NCBI GenBank assembly: GCA_017465575.1 | Contig: JAFTVX010000039.1 | Location: 1 to 56,998 of the forward strand | Source: Alistipes sp. | GTDB lineage: Bacteria > Bacteroidota > Bacteroidia > Bacteroidales > Rikenellaceae | DNA: 56,998 bases | Direction: 5' to 3' | Shown here: piece by piece, positions 40,856-50,433 of the stretch | Layout of the letters: each line of letters opens with the position of its first letter | How positions within the stretch are numbered: position 1 is the stretch's first letter | The notes under the pieces: generated by a model | Database searches by the model: none | The model's input: only the letters and a program-made list of their open reading frames with translations | Told to the model about the DNA's origin: nothing | Translations under genes and position numbers: made by a program

Positions 40856-42289
40856 ATGAGAAATATTTTGAAGAGCCTTGTTCTGCTTGCATCTATTGCG
40901 TTTATGGCGTGCAATGCCGAGCCTCCAAAGCCTATGAGTGTTATCCCCGCACCCCACCAAATCGAGTGGCACAAGATGGAGCAATACGCCTTTGTGCACT
41001 TCACGATTAACACTTTTACGGATAAGGAGTGGGGCTATGGCGATGAGTCGCCCGAGTGGTTTAACCCCACCGACTTCGATGCCGATGCGCTGGTGCGTGT
41101 TGTCAAGGATGCCAACCTCAAAGGCTTGATTCTCACCGCTAAGCACCACGACGGCTTTTGCCTATGGCCTACGGCATACACCGAGCACTCGATTAAAAAC
41201 TCGCCCTACAAAAAGGGCAAGGGCGATATTGTTGGCGAAGTTGCCGAGGCGTGTCGTCGCCACGGCATAAAGTTTGGCATCTACCTCTCGCCGTGGGACC
41301 GCAACCATGCCGACTACGGCACAGATGCCTACTTAGAGTATTATCGCAACCAGGTGCGTGAGTTGCTCACCGCCTACGGTCCTCTTTTCGAGATGTGGTT
41401 TGATGGCGCCAATGGTGGCGATGGCTACTATGGTGGCGCCAACGAAACACGCTGGGTAGAGTCGGGCTACCTCTACTACGACTGGGCAAAGGTCGTCGAT
41501 ATCATTCGTGAACTTTCGCCCGAGACCGTTGTCTGGAGCTCGTCGCTCCCCGATGCGCGTTGGTGCAGCAACGAGCGAGGTATTATCGACGAGCACTGCT
41601 GGGCTATGGCAACGCCCGAGGATATGTACCCCAACGGCAAGGATAATATGGCTGTGCTTCGCCACGGTCAGGAGAACGGTACGAGATGGGCACCTGCCGA
41701 GGCAGATGTCTCGATACGCCCAGGGTGGTTCTACCACGACTACGAGGCACCCAAGACGCCCGAAGAACTCTTCGATATCTACCTTAGCTCGGTAGGTCGT
41801 GGTGGCACGCTCCTTCTTAACCTTGCCCCCGACCGCCGTGGTCGCATCCCCGAGGAGGATATCGAGTCGCTGATTGCGTGGCGCAAGATGGTAGACAATG
41901 CCTTCCGTAACGACCTTGCCGAGAAGGCACTCTTTACGGCATCCTCATCGCGTGGTAGGGGCTTCGAGGCGGAGAATATGCAGGGCGAAAATGAGGGATA
42001 TTGGGCTACCGCAGATGGCGTAACCACGGGTGATATCACCCTAAAATGGAGCGAGCCTATCAAGGCGAAATATGTTGTAATTCAAGAGCATATCGCTTTG
42101 GGTCAGCGTATTAGAGAGTTTGTGGTTGAGGCTTTCAACGGCGACGAGTGGCAAGAGGTTGCCTCGGGCACAACCGTCGGCTATAAGCGCATCTTGCCCC
42201 TTACCGAGGAGGTTACCACTGACCAACTGCGCATCCGTCTGCTCGACTCTCGTGCCGAACATGCCATATCGCGCATTGCGATATACTAA
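40856..42289 (+). CDS. Alpha-L-fucosidase, GH29 lipoprotein
   Basis: Removes terminal fucose from host or plant glycans at the cell surface. 477 residues. Lipoprotein signal, Cys19 (LASIAFMAC). GH29 barrel with catalytic nucleophile Asp183 in FEMWFDGANGG and the substrate-binding AKHHDGFCLWPT block (about 95-106). The C-terminal 120 residues form a beta-rich domain (TTGDITLKWSEPIKAKYVVI), likely a carbohydrate-binding-type sandwich. It is divergent from proC across about 100 bp. The subfamily and linkage are not readable. Confidence 0.92.
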   Translation: MRNILKSLVLLASIAFMACNAEPPKPMSVIPAPHQIEWHKMEQYAFVHFTINTFTDKEWGYGDESPEWFNPTDFDADALVRVVKDANLKGLILTAKHHDGFCLWPTAYTEHSIKNSPYKKGKGDIVGEVAEACRRHGIKFGIYLSPWDRNHADYGTDAYLEYYRNQVRELLTAYGPLFEMWFDGANGGDGYYGGANETRWVESGYLYYDWAKVVDIIRELSPETVVWSSSLPDARWCSNERGIIDEHCWAMATPEDMYPNGKDNMAVLRHGQENGTRWAPAEADVSIRPGWFYHDYEAPKTPEELFDIYLSSVGRGGTLLLNLAPDRRGRIPEEDIESLIAWRKMVDNAFRNDLAEKALFTASSSRGRGFEAENMQGENEGYWATADGVTTGDITLKWSEPIKAKYVVIQEHIALGQRIREFVVEAFNGDEWQEVASGTTVGYKRILPLTEEVTTDQLRIRLLDSRAEHAISRIAIY

Positions 42290-42319
42290 CAAAATAGGGA
42301 TTATTTTGCTTTTTTTTCG

Positions 42320-42327
42320 TACCTTTG
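42320..42327 (+). promoter_or_regulatory. Probable -7 element of the moxR-bat operon
   Basis: TACCTTTG, 82 bp before the moxR start; no TTTG at the ideal distance. It would give a leader of about 75 nt. Confidence 0.45.
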
Positions 42328-42408
42328 CAATATTATAAATATATGTGCGTTTCGCCATTAGGCGAACGATGCCAAACTATTGAGAGTAAAATTAAAAATA
42401 TAAATTTA

Positions 42409-43410
42409 ATGAATGAGGTAATTAACATCAAAGAGCTTAATGCTCATATCGAGCAGGAGTCGATTTTTGTCGATACCCTGCGCAAGGAGATGGCGCGTGT
42501 GATTGTGGGTCAGCAGCACCTTATCGACACCCTCCTTATTGGTCTTTTGTCGGACGGCCACATCCTCCTCGAGGGTGTCCCTGGCTTGGCTAAGACCTTG
42601 GCAATCACCACCCTCTCAAAGGCCGTAGATGCCAAGTTTGCCCGTATTCAGTTTACGCCCGACTTGCTCCCTGCCGACCTTATCGGTACGCTGATTTACT
42701 CGCAGCGCAACGAGGAGTTTACCGTGAAACGAGGCCCTATCTTCGCCAACTTTATCCTTGCCGATGAGATCAACCGTTCGCCCGCCAAGGTGCAGTCAGC
42801 CCTCTTGGAGGCGATGCAGGAGAAGCAGGTAACGATTGGCGATACGACATACGCCCTCCCCGCACCCTTCCTTGTGTTGGCTACGCAGAACCCCTTGGAG
42901 CAGGAGGGTACCTATCCTCTGCCCGAGGCACAGGTCGACCGTTTTATGCTCAAGGCGAAGATTTCGTATCCCAAGCGTATGGAGGAGCTCGATATCATTC
43001 GTATGAACCTCTCGGGCGAGGGTATGCCCGAGGTAAACAAGGTGATTTCGCCCGAGGATATTATGCGTGCCCGCAAGGTGGTGAATATGGTATATATGGA
43101 CGAGAAAATCGAGAAGTATATCATCGACATCATCTTCGCTACGCGCGAGCCCGGCGAGTACAAGGCGTTGCAGCACCTTCAGCCCCTTATCGCCTATGGT
43201 GGCTCGCCCCGTGCAAGTATCGCCTTGGCAAAGGCTGCGCGTGCCTACGCCTTTATCCAGCGCCGTGGCTATGTTATCCCCGAGGATGTGCGTGCCGTAT
43301 CGCACGATGTTTTGCGCCACCGTATCGGCCTAAGCTACGAGGCCGAGGCCGAGAACATCACCACCGAGCAGATTATCACCGACATTCTTAACAATGTAAT
43401 TGTTCCCTAA
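42409..43410 (+). CDS. MoxR-family AAA+ ATPase
   Basis: Chaperone-like AAA+ ATPase that acts with von Willebrand A (vWA) proteins, here BatA and BatB. 333 residues from the ATG at 42409; longer in-frame starts lie inside the leader. Walker A GVPGLAKT (56-63), Walker B FILADEINRSPAK, sensor ATQNPLEQEGTYPLPEAQVD. Its stop overlaps the DUF58 start (TAATG), the first of several coupled junctions in the operon moxR-DUF58-membrane protein-batC-batA-batB. Confidence 0.95.
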   Translation: MNEVINIKELNAHIEQESIFVDTLRKEMARVIVGQQHLIDTLLIGLLSDGHILLEGVPGLAKTLAITTLSKAVDAKFARIQFTPDLLPADLIGTLIYSQRNEEFTVKRGPIFANFILADEINRSPAKVQSALLEAMQEKQVTIGDTTYALPAPFLVLATQNPLEQEGTYPLPEAQVDRFMLKAKISYPKRMEELDIIRMNLSGEGMPEVNKVISPEDIMRARKVVNMVYMDEKIEKYIIDIIFATREPGEYKALQHLQPLIAYGGSPRASIALAKAARAYAFIQRRGYVIPEDVRAVSHDVLRHRIGLSYEAEAENITTEQIITDILNNVIVP

Positions 43411-44294
43411 TGCACCTAAGCGAGAACGATATTTTACGCCGAGTACGCAAGGTCGAAATCAAGACACGCGGTCTTTCGGACGAAATCTTTGCGGGCAAGT
43501 ACCACACGGCATTTCGTGGCCGTGGTATGTCGTTCGCCGAGGTGAGAGAGTACCGCGTGGGCGATGATGTCCGCGATATCGACTGGAATGTTACAGCCCG
43601 TTCCGACCGTGCCCATATCAAGGTCTACGAGGAGGAGCGCGAGCTGACGATGATGCTCTTGGTCGATGTCTCGCCATCGCGTATGTTCGGCTCGAAGGAG
43701 CTTACCAAGAAGAATGTAATCACCGAGGTTGCCGCCACACTCGCCTTCTCGGCAGCGAAGAACAACGACAAGGTGGGCTGCATACTCTTCTCGGACCGTG
43801 TCGAGAAGTTTATCCCGCCCAAGAAAGGTCGTAGCCATATCTTGATGATTATCCGTGAGTTGGTGGGCTTTGAGCCCTCGGGCGAGAGCACTGCACTATC
43901 GGTGCCTCTGCGCTACTTGGTGGGTGTGAACAAGAAGCGCACCACCTCGTTCCTTCTCTCGGACTTGGTAAACGCTGAAAGCGACAACGAGCGCTTTGAT
44001 GATGCGCTGAAGATTGCATCGTCGAAGCACGATATTATGGCTGTGCGCATCTACGACGAGCGCGACCGCAAGCTGCCCAATGTGGGCATTGTGGAGGTTG
44101 CCGATTCGGAAACGGGTCGTCGTGAGTGGCTCGACACCTCGTCGCGCCGAGTGCGTGACTACTGGCAGCAGAGCTACGACAGGGCGATGGACGAGGTGCG
44201 CATCCGCCTGAGCCACAACCGCATAGATATCGCCGAGGTGGCTACCGATGGCGACTATGTCAAAGAACTTATCAAGATGTTTAAGCAACGATGA
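43410..44294 (+). CDS. DUF58 protein (vWA-like, MoxR partner)
   Basis: 294 residues. DUF58 signatures GDDVRDIDWNVTARSDR (about 50) and LLVDVSPSRMFGS (vWA-like MIDAS, DxSxS variant DVSPS) are present, then a C-terminal LSDLVNAESDN and QSYDRAMDEVRIRLSHNRID. A cytoplasmic or membrane-facing adaptor of MoxR systems. It overlaps the following gene by four bases (ATGA). Same operon as bat genes. Confidence 0.92.
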   Translation: MHLSENDILRRVRKVEIKTRGLSDEIFAGKYHTAFRGRGMSFAEVREYRVGDDVRDIDWNVTARSDRAHIKVYEEERELTMMLLVDVSPSRMFGSKELTKKNVITEVAATLAFSAAKNNDKVGCILFSDRVEKFIPPKKGRSHILMIIRELVGFEPSGESTALSVPLRYLVGVNKKRTTSFLLSDLVNAESDNERFDDALKIASSKHDIMAVRIYDERDRKLPNVGIVEVADSETGRREWLDTSSRRVRDYWQQSYDRAMDEVRIRLSHNRIDIAEVATDGDYVKELIKMFKQR

Positions 44295-45436
44295 CGGAGC
44301 GTAACAACATAATTTACACCATTTTCCGCTCGCTCCTTGTGGCGGTTGTGATGGTTGTTGCCCTGACAGATGCCGAGGCACAGCGACCCACCATTAGTGG
44401 CTCGTTCTCGCGCGACACGGTGGAGGTGGGCGACCACTTCGACTATATCCTCGACATCACGAAGGATAGGGCTACGGAGATTGGCATTCCCGACTTTGGC
44501 GATAGACTCTCGCCAAAGGAGCGCGAGGAGTTGGAGAAGCGCAAAATCAAGATGTCGACATTTACCGACTACGACGAGGATATCTTCGAGTTGGTCGAGA
44601 GCTTCCCCATCGACACTATCTCGGTGGATAATCGCACACTCCACATCCGCAAGCGCTACCGCTTGGCGGTGATGGAGACGGGCGCTATGCACCTACACCC
44701 CACGATTCTCTACTTCGAGAAGAACCGCGATGTGCCCGACACTGTGCGCACCGACGAGGAGTTGACCCTTATCGTGCCCCGCTATGAGCATCTCGACACG
44801 CTGAGCTTCCTTGTTGCCGACCCTATGCAGGGAGCGAAGGTAGACTCTTTGCGTGCTGCCGAACTTCTTATTAAGGAGGGCATCACCACGCAGAAGCCTC
44901 TGCCCTTTATCTTTGCCGAGATAAGAGATTATGTTATCTATGGCGTTATCGCGCTGATTATCTTGGCATTGCTCGTCTGGGCTGGCATCGTTGTGTGGAA
45001 CAAGTATCTGAAAAATCGTGTTGCAGCCACGAAGCCCGAACACCGCCTACCGCCCCATATCGTGGCGAATATGGCACTTGTCGAGCTCTCGCACCGCAAG
45101 CTCTGGCAGAATGGCAAATACAAGCTCTACTACACCTCGCTAACCGACATCCTTCGTGTCTATATCGCTGATATGTGGGAGGTTGGCGCATTGGAGATGA
45201 CCACCGACGAGATTATCGAGGCGCTCAGCGACAAGGATATTCCGCGCGACAGCCGTATGGACCTTGTGGCAATCCTGCGCACCGCCGATATGGTGAAGTT
45301 TGCCAAGGCACAGCCCGAGGCGGAAGAGAACGAGGAGAACTACCGCCGTGCCTACTACTTTGTCGAGAACACCAAGCGCGAAGAGGTCGAGGTGGGCAAG
45401 GAGGATATCACGGTAGAAACAAAAATCGGAGAGTAA
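44291..45436 (+). CDS. Bat-operon membrane protein with DUF4381-like domain
   Basis: 381 residues. Signal peptide (to about 31), a periplasmic beta-rich domain of about 190 residues with SFSRDTVEVGDHFDYILDIT, one membrane helix (YVIYGVIALIILALLVWAGI, about 218-238), then a cytoplasmic helical domain (YYTSLTDILRVYIADMWEVG...) of DUF4381 type. It occupies the position of the small membrane protein between DUF58 and BatA in other Bacteroidetes. Overlaps batC by TAATG. Function in envelope stress or secretion is inferred from the operon only. Confidence 0.8.
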   Translation: MTERNNIIYTIFRSLLVAVVMVVALTDAEAQRPTISGSFSRDTVEVGDHFDYILDITKDRATEIGIPDFGDRLSPKEREELEKRKIKMSTFTDYDEDIFELVESFPIDTISVDNRTLHIRKRYRLAVMETGAMHLHPTILYFEKNRDVPDTVRTDEELTLIVPRYEHLDTLSFLVADPMQGAKVDSLRAAELLIKEGITTQKPLPFIFAEIRDYVIYGVIALIILALLVWAGIVVWNKYLKNRVAATKPEHRLPPHIVANMALVELSHRKLWQNGKYKLYYTSLTDILRVYIADMWEVGALEMTTDEIIEALSDKDIPRDSRMDLVAILRTADMVKFAKAQPEAEENEENYRRAYYFVENTKREEVEVGKEDITVETKIGE

Positions 45437-46308
45437 TGAGAGTATTTCTTAACATATTGGCTACCACGGCGTTGATGCTTCTGACGGCGAGTGTTGCGAT
45501 GGCGCAATACTACCCCGAAAGGCGCTTGGTGCGTGAGGGTAACGAACAGTTTGAGCGCCTAAACTATCGCAACGCCCTCAACCGCTACAACGAGGCGTTG
45601 GAGCACGACACCACGAAGTATGAGTCGTTGTACAACCGTGCCAACGCCTACCTGCAATATATGCTTACCAACCGTGCCGACACCACACTCAAGGGCGAGG
45701 TGGCGAACACCCTATTCGAGCAGATTGCTGCCGACCAACTCCTCTCAAAGGAGCAGCGTGCCGAGGTGTTGCGCAACTTGGGCGAGGGTCTATTCTTGCA
45801 ACAGAACTACGAGGCTGCGCTCAACTCGTTCCGCGAGTCGCTGAAACTAAACCCTGCGGATAGAGAGGTTAAGCACAACTATATCCTCACCAAGCGCATT
45901 GTCGACCAGAAGCGTCAGCAACAGCAGCAGAACGAGCAGAACAACCAAAATCAGCAGAATCAGGACAATCAGCAAAACCAAGACCAGAACCAAAATAACG
46001 AGGGCAACAACGACCAGAACCAAGATCAAAACCAGCCCGAGAACAACGAGAATAACCAAGATAAGAACGACGACCAAAACAACGAGGGCGACAACAACCA
46101 AAACGAGAAGCCCGAGAACGAGAACGATAATGGCGACCAGAAGGGCGATGAAGATGAGCAGGAGGGCAAGACGCCTCCGCCAAGCGGCATAAGCCGTGAT
46201 GAGCAGGAGCGAATGCTCGATGCTATTCAAGCTCAAGAGGATAAGACCAACGAGAAGCTGAAGGAGGGCGAGAAGGCATACATCATCCCAGGTAAGAAAA
46301 ATTGGTAA
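45436..46308 (+). CDS. batC: BatC-like exported TPR protein with Asn/Gln-rich tail
   Basis: 290 residues from the ATG at 45436. Signal peptide (RVFLNILATTALMLLTASVA), then TPR motifs (LNYRNALNRYNEALEHDTTK; GEGLFLQQNYEAALNSFRES) for protein contacts, then about 95 residues (about 160-255) composed almost wholly of Asn, Gln, Asp and Glu, and a short conserved-looking end. BatC is the tetratricopeptide member of the aerotolerance operon. Here it lies before batA rather than after batB. The low-complexity part is genuinely in frame and unbroken. Confidence 0.88.
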   Translation: MRVFLNILATTALMLLTASVAMAQYYPERRLVREGNEQFERLNYRNALNRYNEALEHDTTKYESLYNRANAYLQYMLTNRADTTLKGEVANTLFEQIAADQLLSKEQRAEVLRNLGEGLFLQQNYEAALNSFRESLKLNPADREVKHNYILTKRIVDQKRQQQQQNEQNNQNQQNQDNQQNQDQNQNNEGNNDQNQDQNQPENNENNQDKNDDQNNEGDNNQNEKPENENDNGDQKGDEDEQEGKTPPPSGISRDEQERMLDAIQAQEDKTNEKLKEGEKAYIIPGKKNW

Positions 46309-46310
46309 TT

Positions 46311-47288
46311 ATGAACTTTTTACACCCCAACATATTGTGGCTTGCGCTAATCATTCCGCTTATCGCTGCCCACTATATCTGGCAGGGCAGAAAGGGTGCT
46401 GCACTCAATGTCACAACCATTCGTGGTCGTGCACCACGCACCCTGCGCTACTATCTGCGCCACCTGCCTATCGTGCTACGCCTCACGGCATTAGCACTCC
46501 TTATCGTTGCCCTTGCCCGCCCCGTAGATGAGCATAGCGAGCAGGAGGTGACATCCGAGGGTATCGACATCGTCTTGGCGATGGATATATCGTCGTCGAT
46601 GCTTGCGCGCGACTTCCAGCCCGACCGCCTAACGGCTGCCAAGCAGATAGCCTCGGAGTTTGTCGGCGAGCGCCACGGCGACAGACTTGCTGTCGTAGCC
46701 TTTGCTGGCGAGGCATTCACGCAGTGCCCCTTGACCACCGACCAGTCGACCGTGCAGACACTCCTTGCCCGCCTGCGTAGCGGTGTTATCGAGGATGGCA
46801 CAGCCATCGGCAACGGCCTTGCAACGGCAATCAACCGCCTAAGGGAGAGTAGTGCAAAATCGAAGGTTGTCGTACTGCTCACCGATGGTGTCAACAACCG
46901 AGGTCAGATTACACCCCTTATGACCGCCGAGATTGCCAAGGATATGGATATCAAGGTCTACACCATCGGCGTAGGTCGCAAGGGTCAAGCACCCTACCCC
47001 GCAGTCGATATGTTTGGCAACCAGACGATGATAATGGCGGATGTCGAGATTGACGAGGAGCTACTTGGCGAGATTGCTACGATGACGGGCGGTAAATATT
47101 TCCGTGCCGAGAACAACAACGCCTTGGCAGAGATTTACGACGAAATCAACCAGATGGAGCGTAGCGAGGTGCAGGTAACCGAGCATCTGCTCTACGAGGA
47201 GAAGTTCCTCGGATGGCTGCTTCTGGCAATAGCTATTTTGGTGGCGGAGTTCGCGCTCAGCTACTTGATACTTAACCGATTACCATAG
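46311..47288 (+). CDS. batA: BatA, membrane-anchored vWA protein
   Basis: 325 residues from the ATG at 46311, two bases after the batC stop; an earlier in-frame TTG is disregarded. Two N-terminal helices (LHPNILWLALIIPLIAAHYI, LRLTALALLIVALA), a vWA domain with the MIDAS motif DISSSM (Asp92) and the downstream TDGVNNRG, and a C-terminal membrane helix (FLGWLLLAIAILVAEFALSY). Its metal-binding face points to the periplasm. Partner of MoxR/DUF58 in aerotolerance-type operons. Confidence 0.94.
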   Translation: MNFLHPNILWLALIIPLIAAHYIWQGRKGAALNVTTIRGRAPRTLRYYLRHLPIVLRLTALALLIVALARPVDEHSEQEVTSEGIDIVLAMDISSSMLARDFQPDRLTAAKQIASEFVGERHGDRLAVVAFAGEAFTQCPLTTDQSTVQTLLARLRSGVIEDGTAIGNGLATAINRLRESSAKSKVVVLLTDGVNNRGQITPLMTAEIAKDMDIKVYTIGVGRKGQAPYPAVDMFGNQTMIMADVEIDEELLGEIATMTGGKYFRAENNNALAEIYDEINQMERSEVQVTEHLLYEEKFLGWLLLAIAILVAEFALSYLILNRLP

Positions 47289-47295
47289 TTTTACG

Positions 47296-48324
47296 ATGGA
47301 TATTTTTGCATTTGCATACCCCGAGCGACTTATCTTTTTAGCCGTAGTCCCCGCCCTATTCCTTATATATTGGGCGGTGGTCGCTATGCGCCGTCGTCGC
47401 CTTATGCGCTTTGGCGACAAGGCAACCTTGGCAGAACTTATGCCCGAGAGGTCGGTGGCTCGCGGTTGGATTAAGATTTCATTATTGGCCGTTGCCGCCA
47501 TCTTCCTCACGCTCGCAGCTGCCCGCCCACGCACAGGCTCTAAGCTACGCACCGTGGAGACCGAGGGTAGAGAGATTATGCTTGTTGTCGATGTCTCAAA
47601 CTCGATGCTTGCCGAGGATATCGAGCCGAGCCGTATGGAGCGCACCCGCTACGCCATATCGCGCTTGGTCGAGAGCATGAAGGAGGATAGAGTGGGCGTT
47701 GTGGCATTCGCTGGCGAGGCAGAGGTGCTGTTGCCTATCACTTCGGATTATAAGATGGCCGAATCGAAGGTGCGTAGCCTATCGCCCTCGATAATTCGCA
47801 ATCAGGGCACCGACATTGGTGCTGCGTTGGAGCTTGCAACACTCTCGTTTACAGCCTCAAGCAAGAGCAACCGTGTCATTATCCTTATTACCGATGGCGA
47901 GGCCCACGACGAGGGGGCTATTGCTGCTGCGGAGTTAGCAGCCAAGGAGGGCATCACCATCTGCGCTATCGGTATCGGCACCCCCGAGGGTGAAACCCTC
48001 AAGATTGGTGGCCGCTATATCGAAGACGAGGAGGGCAATATGGTCGTCACGAAGCTCAACGAGGAGCTTCTACAACAAGTTGCTGCCGCCACTGAGGGTA
48101 TCTACACACGCTCACGCAACGAGGATTTCGGCCTTCAAGGCATTATCCAGAAGCTCGACGAGATTGAGGCCGAGGAGTTCACCGAGCGCATCTTCGACGA
48201 GTACGAGGAGCAGTATCAGTGGTTCTTGGGCGTGGCTATCTTGTTCCTCGCTATCGAGGCTGTGGTGCTCTCGCGCCGTAACCCACTATTAAAGGGTGTG
48301 AAACTTTTTGATGGAGAAAATTAA
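47296..48324 (+). CDS. batB: BatB, membrane-anchored vWA protein
   Basis: 342 residues, paralogous to BatA: helices near 12-30 and 60-77, MIDAS DVSNSM (Asp99), TDGEAHDEG, and a C-terminal helix (FLGVAILFLAIEAVVL). It lies 7 bp after batA. The next gene is pepD (28 bp on); no batD or batE follows, so the operon ends here in this genome. Confidence 0.93.
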   Translation: MDIFAFAYPERLIFLAVVPALFLIYWAVVAMRRRRLMRFGDKATLAELMPERSVARGWIKISLLAVAAIFLTLAAARPRTGSKLRTVETEGREIMLVVDVSNSMLAEDIEPSRMERTRYAISRLVESMKEDRVGVVAFAGEAEVLLPITSDYKMAESKVRSLSPSIIRNQGTDIGAALELATLSFTASSKSNRVIILITDGEAHDEGAIAAAELAAKEGITICAIGIGTPEGETLKIGGRYIEDEEGNMVVTKLNEELLQQVAAATEGIYTRSRNEDFGLQGIIQKLDEIEAEEFTERIFDEYEEQYQWFLGVAILFLAIEAVVLSRRNPLLKGVKLFDGEN

Positions 48325-48352
48325 CTACTAACAAATTAATACTTACAGGATT

Positions 48353-49810
48353 ATGAGTATCAGGAATTTAAAGCCCCAGCTTATTTGGGAGCAGTTTGAT
48401 GACATCTGCCAGGTGCCCCGCCCCTCGAAGAAGGAGGGCAAGATTATCGCTTGGCTTGTGGATTGGGCGAAGAAGCACAACTTCGACTACCAGACCGACG
48501 AGACAGGTAATGTCGTTATCCGCAAGGCCGCTACTAGGGGCTTTGAGGGTCGCCCAGCGGTGATTCTCCAGTCGCACATGGATATGGTATGCGAGAAGAA
48601 CTCGGATGTAGAGTTCGACTTCGAGAACGACCCTATCCAGCCCTGGATTGATGGCGAGTGGGTTAAGGCTAAGGGCACAACCCTTGGCGCTGACTGCGGT
48701 ATCGGTATGGCTGCTGCTTTGGCAGTATTGCTCGACGAGAGCCTTGAGCACCCCGCTATCGAGGCACTCTTCACCGTTGACGAGGAGACAGGTCTTACTG
48801 GCGCCTTTGGTCTTGGCGAGGGTATGCTTACAGGCAAGTACCTTGTAAACCTCGACTCGGAGGATGAGGGCGAGTTGTTTATCGGCTGTGCTGGCGGTAT
48901 CGACACCGTGGCAACTATGGATTACGACAAGGAGGAGGCTCCCGAGGGCTACGCCTTCGTGCGCTTGGAGGTTGGCGACCTGCTTGGTGGCCACTCGGGC
49001 GACGATATCGACAAGGGTCGCGCCAACTCAAACAAGCTCCTTGCTCGCTTCCTCTACAATGCTGCCGACACCTTCCAGATTGCCTTGGCAAAGTTCGATG
49101 GAGGCAACTTGCGCAACGCTATTCCTCGTGAGGCATACGCTATCGTAGGTGTTCCTGCCGAGGCGAAGGAGGACTTCGAGGAGCGCTTCTTGGAGTTTGG
49201 TCAGGAGCTTATGGAGGAGTTCAAGCACACCGAGCCCCGTATGCGTTTCACCGTTAACGATGTCGATGAGAAGGTTACGGAGGTAATGTCAAATGATGAT
49301 ATGTGCGCTCTGCTTATCACCATCGTGGGCTTGCCCAATGGAGTTTTGGCAATGTCGTTTGCCGTGCAGGGTCTTGTTGAGACCTCGTCGAACCTCGCTT
49401 CGGTAAAGTTCAACACCGAGGAGGGCAAGGTAACTATCACCACCTCGCAGCGTTCGTCTGTCGAGAGCGCTAAGCTCTATGCAGCGCAGACCATCGAGTC
49501 GGTATTCTTCCTCGCTGGCTTCGATGTAGAGCACTCTGATGGCTACCCCGGCTGGTCACCCAACCCCGATTCGAAGCTCTTGGCAACCACCGTTGAGTGT
49601 TACCGCAACCTCTTCGCCACCGAGCCTAAGGTGCGTGCTATCCATGCGGGCTTGGAGTGTGGCTTGTTCCTCGAGAAGTACCCCCACTTGGAGATGGTGT
49701 CGTTCGGCCCCACGCTCCGTGGCGTACACTCTCCCGACGAGCGCTTGGAGATTGCTACTGTCGATAAGTTCTGGAAGCTGCTCGTTGAGCTGTTGAAGGT
49801 TATCGACTAA
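48353..49810 (+). CDS. pepD: Aminoacyl-histidine dipeptidase (M20)
   Basis: Cytosolic zinc dipeptidase of wide specificity (carnosinase type). 485 residues, normal PepD length. Zinc-site motifs: His75 in LQSHMDMV, Asp in GADCGIGMAAALAVL (about 110-120), DEETGLTGAFG (Glu pair), and a lid domain inserted in the middle. HAGLECGLF near the C-terminus carries the last ligand region. A terminator (49833-49878) follows. Confidence 0.94.
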   Translation: MSIRNLKPQLIWEQFDDICQVPRPSKKEGKIIAWLVDWAKKHNFDYQTDETGNVVIRKAATRGFEGRPAVILQSHMDMVCEKNSDVEFDFENDPIQPWIDGEWVKAKGTTLGADCGIGMAAALAVLLDESLEHPAIEALFTVDEETGLTGAFGLGEGMLTGKYLVNLDSEDEGELFIGCAGGIDTVATMDYDKEEAPEGYAFVRLEVGDLLGGHSGDDIDKGRANSNKLLARFLYNAADTFQIALAKFDGGNLRNAIPREAYAIVGVPAEAKEDFEERFLEFGQELMEEFKHTEPRMRFTVNDVDEKVTEVMSNDDMCALLITIVGLPNGVLAMSFAVQGLVETSSNLASVKFNTEEGKVTITTSQRSSVESAKLYAAQTIESVFFLAGFDVEHSDGYPGWSPNPDSKLLATTVECYRNLFATEPKVRAIHAGLECGLFLEKYPHLEMVSFGPTLRGVHSPDERLEIATVDKFWKLLVELLKVID

Positions 49811-49832
49811 CCGACTCGCGAAGTCTAAGTGT

Positions 49833-49878
49833 AAGAGGCTGGCTAAATTACTTTTTAGTCAGCCTCTTAATATTTTTA
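49833..49878 (+). terminator. Intrinsic terminator of pepD
   Basis: AAGAGGCTGGCTAAA pairs with TTTAGTCAGCCTCTT (one G·T, valid on the + strand), followed by AATATTTTTATATTT. Confidence 0.85.
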
Positions 49879-49956
49879 TATTTATGACAAATAGTATTTC
49901 CAAAAAATTCCTATCTTTGTACATATATATATAATTATAACAAAACAGTTTCCTAT

Positions 49957-50409
49957 ATGTCTGTAATTAGACTTACCAAGGAGTTTACCTTCGAGGCGGC
50001 GCATATGCTCGAGGGCTACGATGGCCTCTGTCGCGAGATTCACGGTCACTCATACCGTTTGTTCGTTACCATCAAGGGCGAGCCACAGAGCGACCCCGAC
50101 TCGCCAAAGTTGGGTATGGTGATGGACTTCGGTCTGCTCAAACGCATTGTAAATGAGCAGATTGTCGAGCGTCTTGACCACTCGTTTATGATGCGCAATA
50201 CGCTTGCTGCCGAGGAGGTAGCATCGGGTCTTGGCTACCGCTTCTCGAAGGTTGTGCTTACCGACTATCAGCCAACCTGCGAGAATATGCTTGCCGACTT
50301 TGCCGAGCGTCTGTTGGGTGCTCTGCCCGAGGAGATTGAGCTCTGCTCACTGCGCCTTCACGAGACCGCCACATCGTATGCCGAGTGGTATGCCTCGGAT
50401 AACTTTTAG
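49957..50409 (+). CDS. queD: 6-carboxytetrahydropterin synthase QueD-like
   Basis: Makes 6-carboxy-5,6,7,8-tetrahydropterin for queuosine synthesis. 150 residues. Zinc ligands: His16 in EAAHML and His29/His31 in REIHGHSYRL; Cys25 in GLCREIHG is the catalytic cysteine of the QueD branch; C-terminal RLHETATSYAEW with the Glu anchor. A related 6-pyruvoyl-tetrahydropterin synthase function is possible. The -7 TATCTTTG is at 49912-49919. polA follows 24 bp later on the same strand. Confidence 0.9.
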   Translation: MSVIRLTKEFTFEAAHMLEGYDGLCREIHGHSYRLFVTIKGEPQSDPDSPKLGMVMDFGLLKRIVNEQIVERLDHSFMMRNTLAAEEVASGLGYRFSKVVLTDYQPTCENMLADFAERLLGALPEEIELCSLRLHETATSYAEWYASDNF

Positions 50410-50433
50410 AACACACCTCAAAGCGTTTCGACA

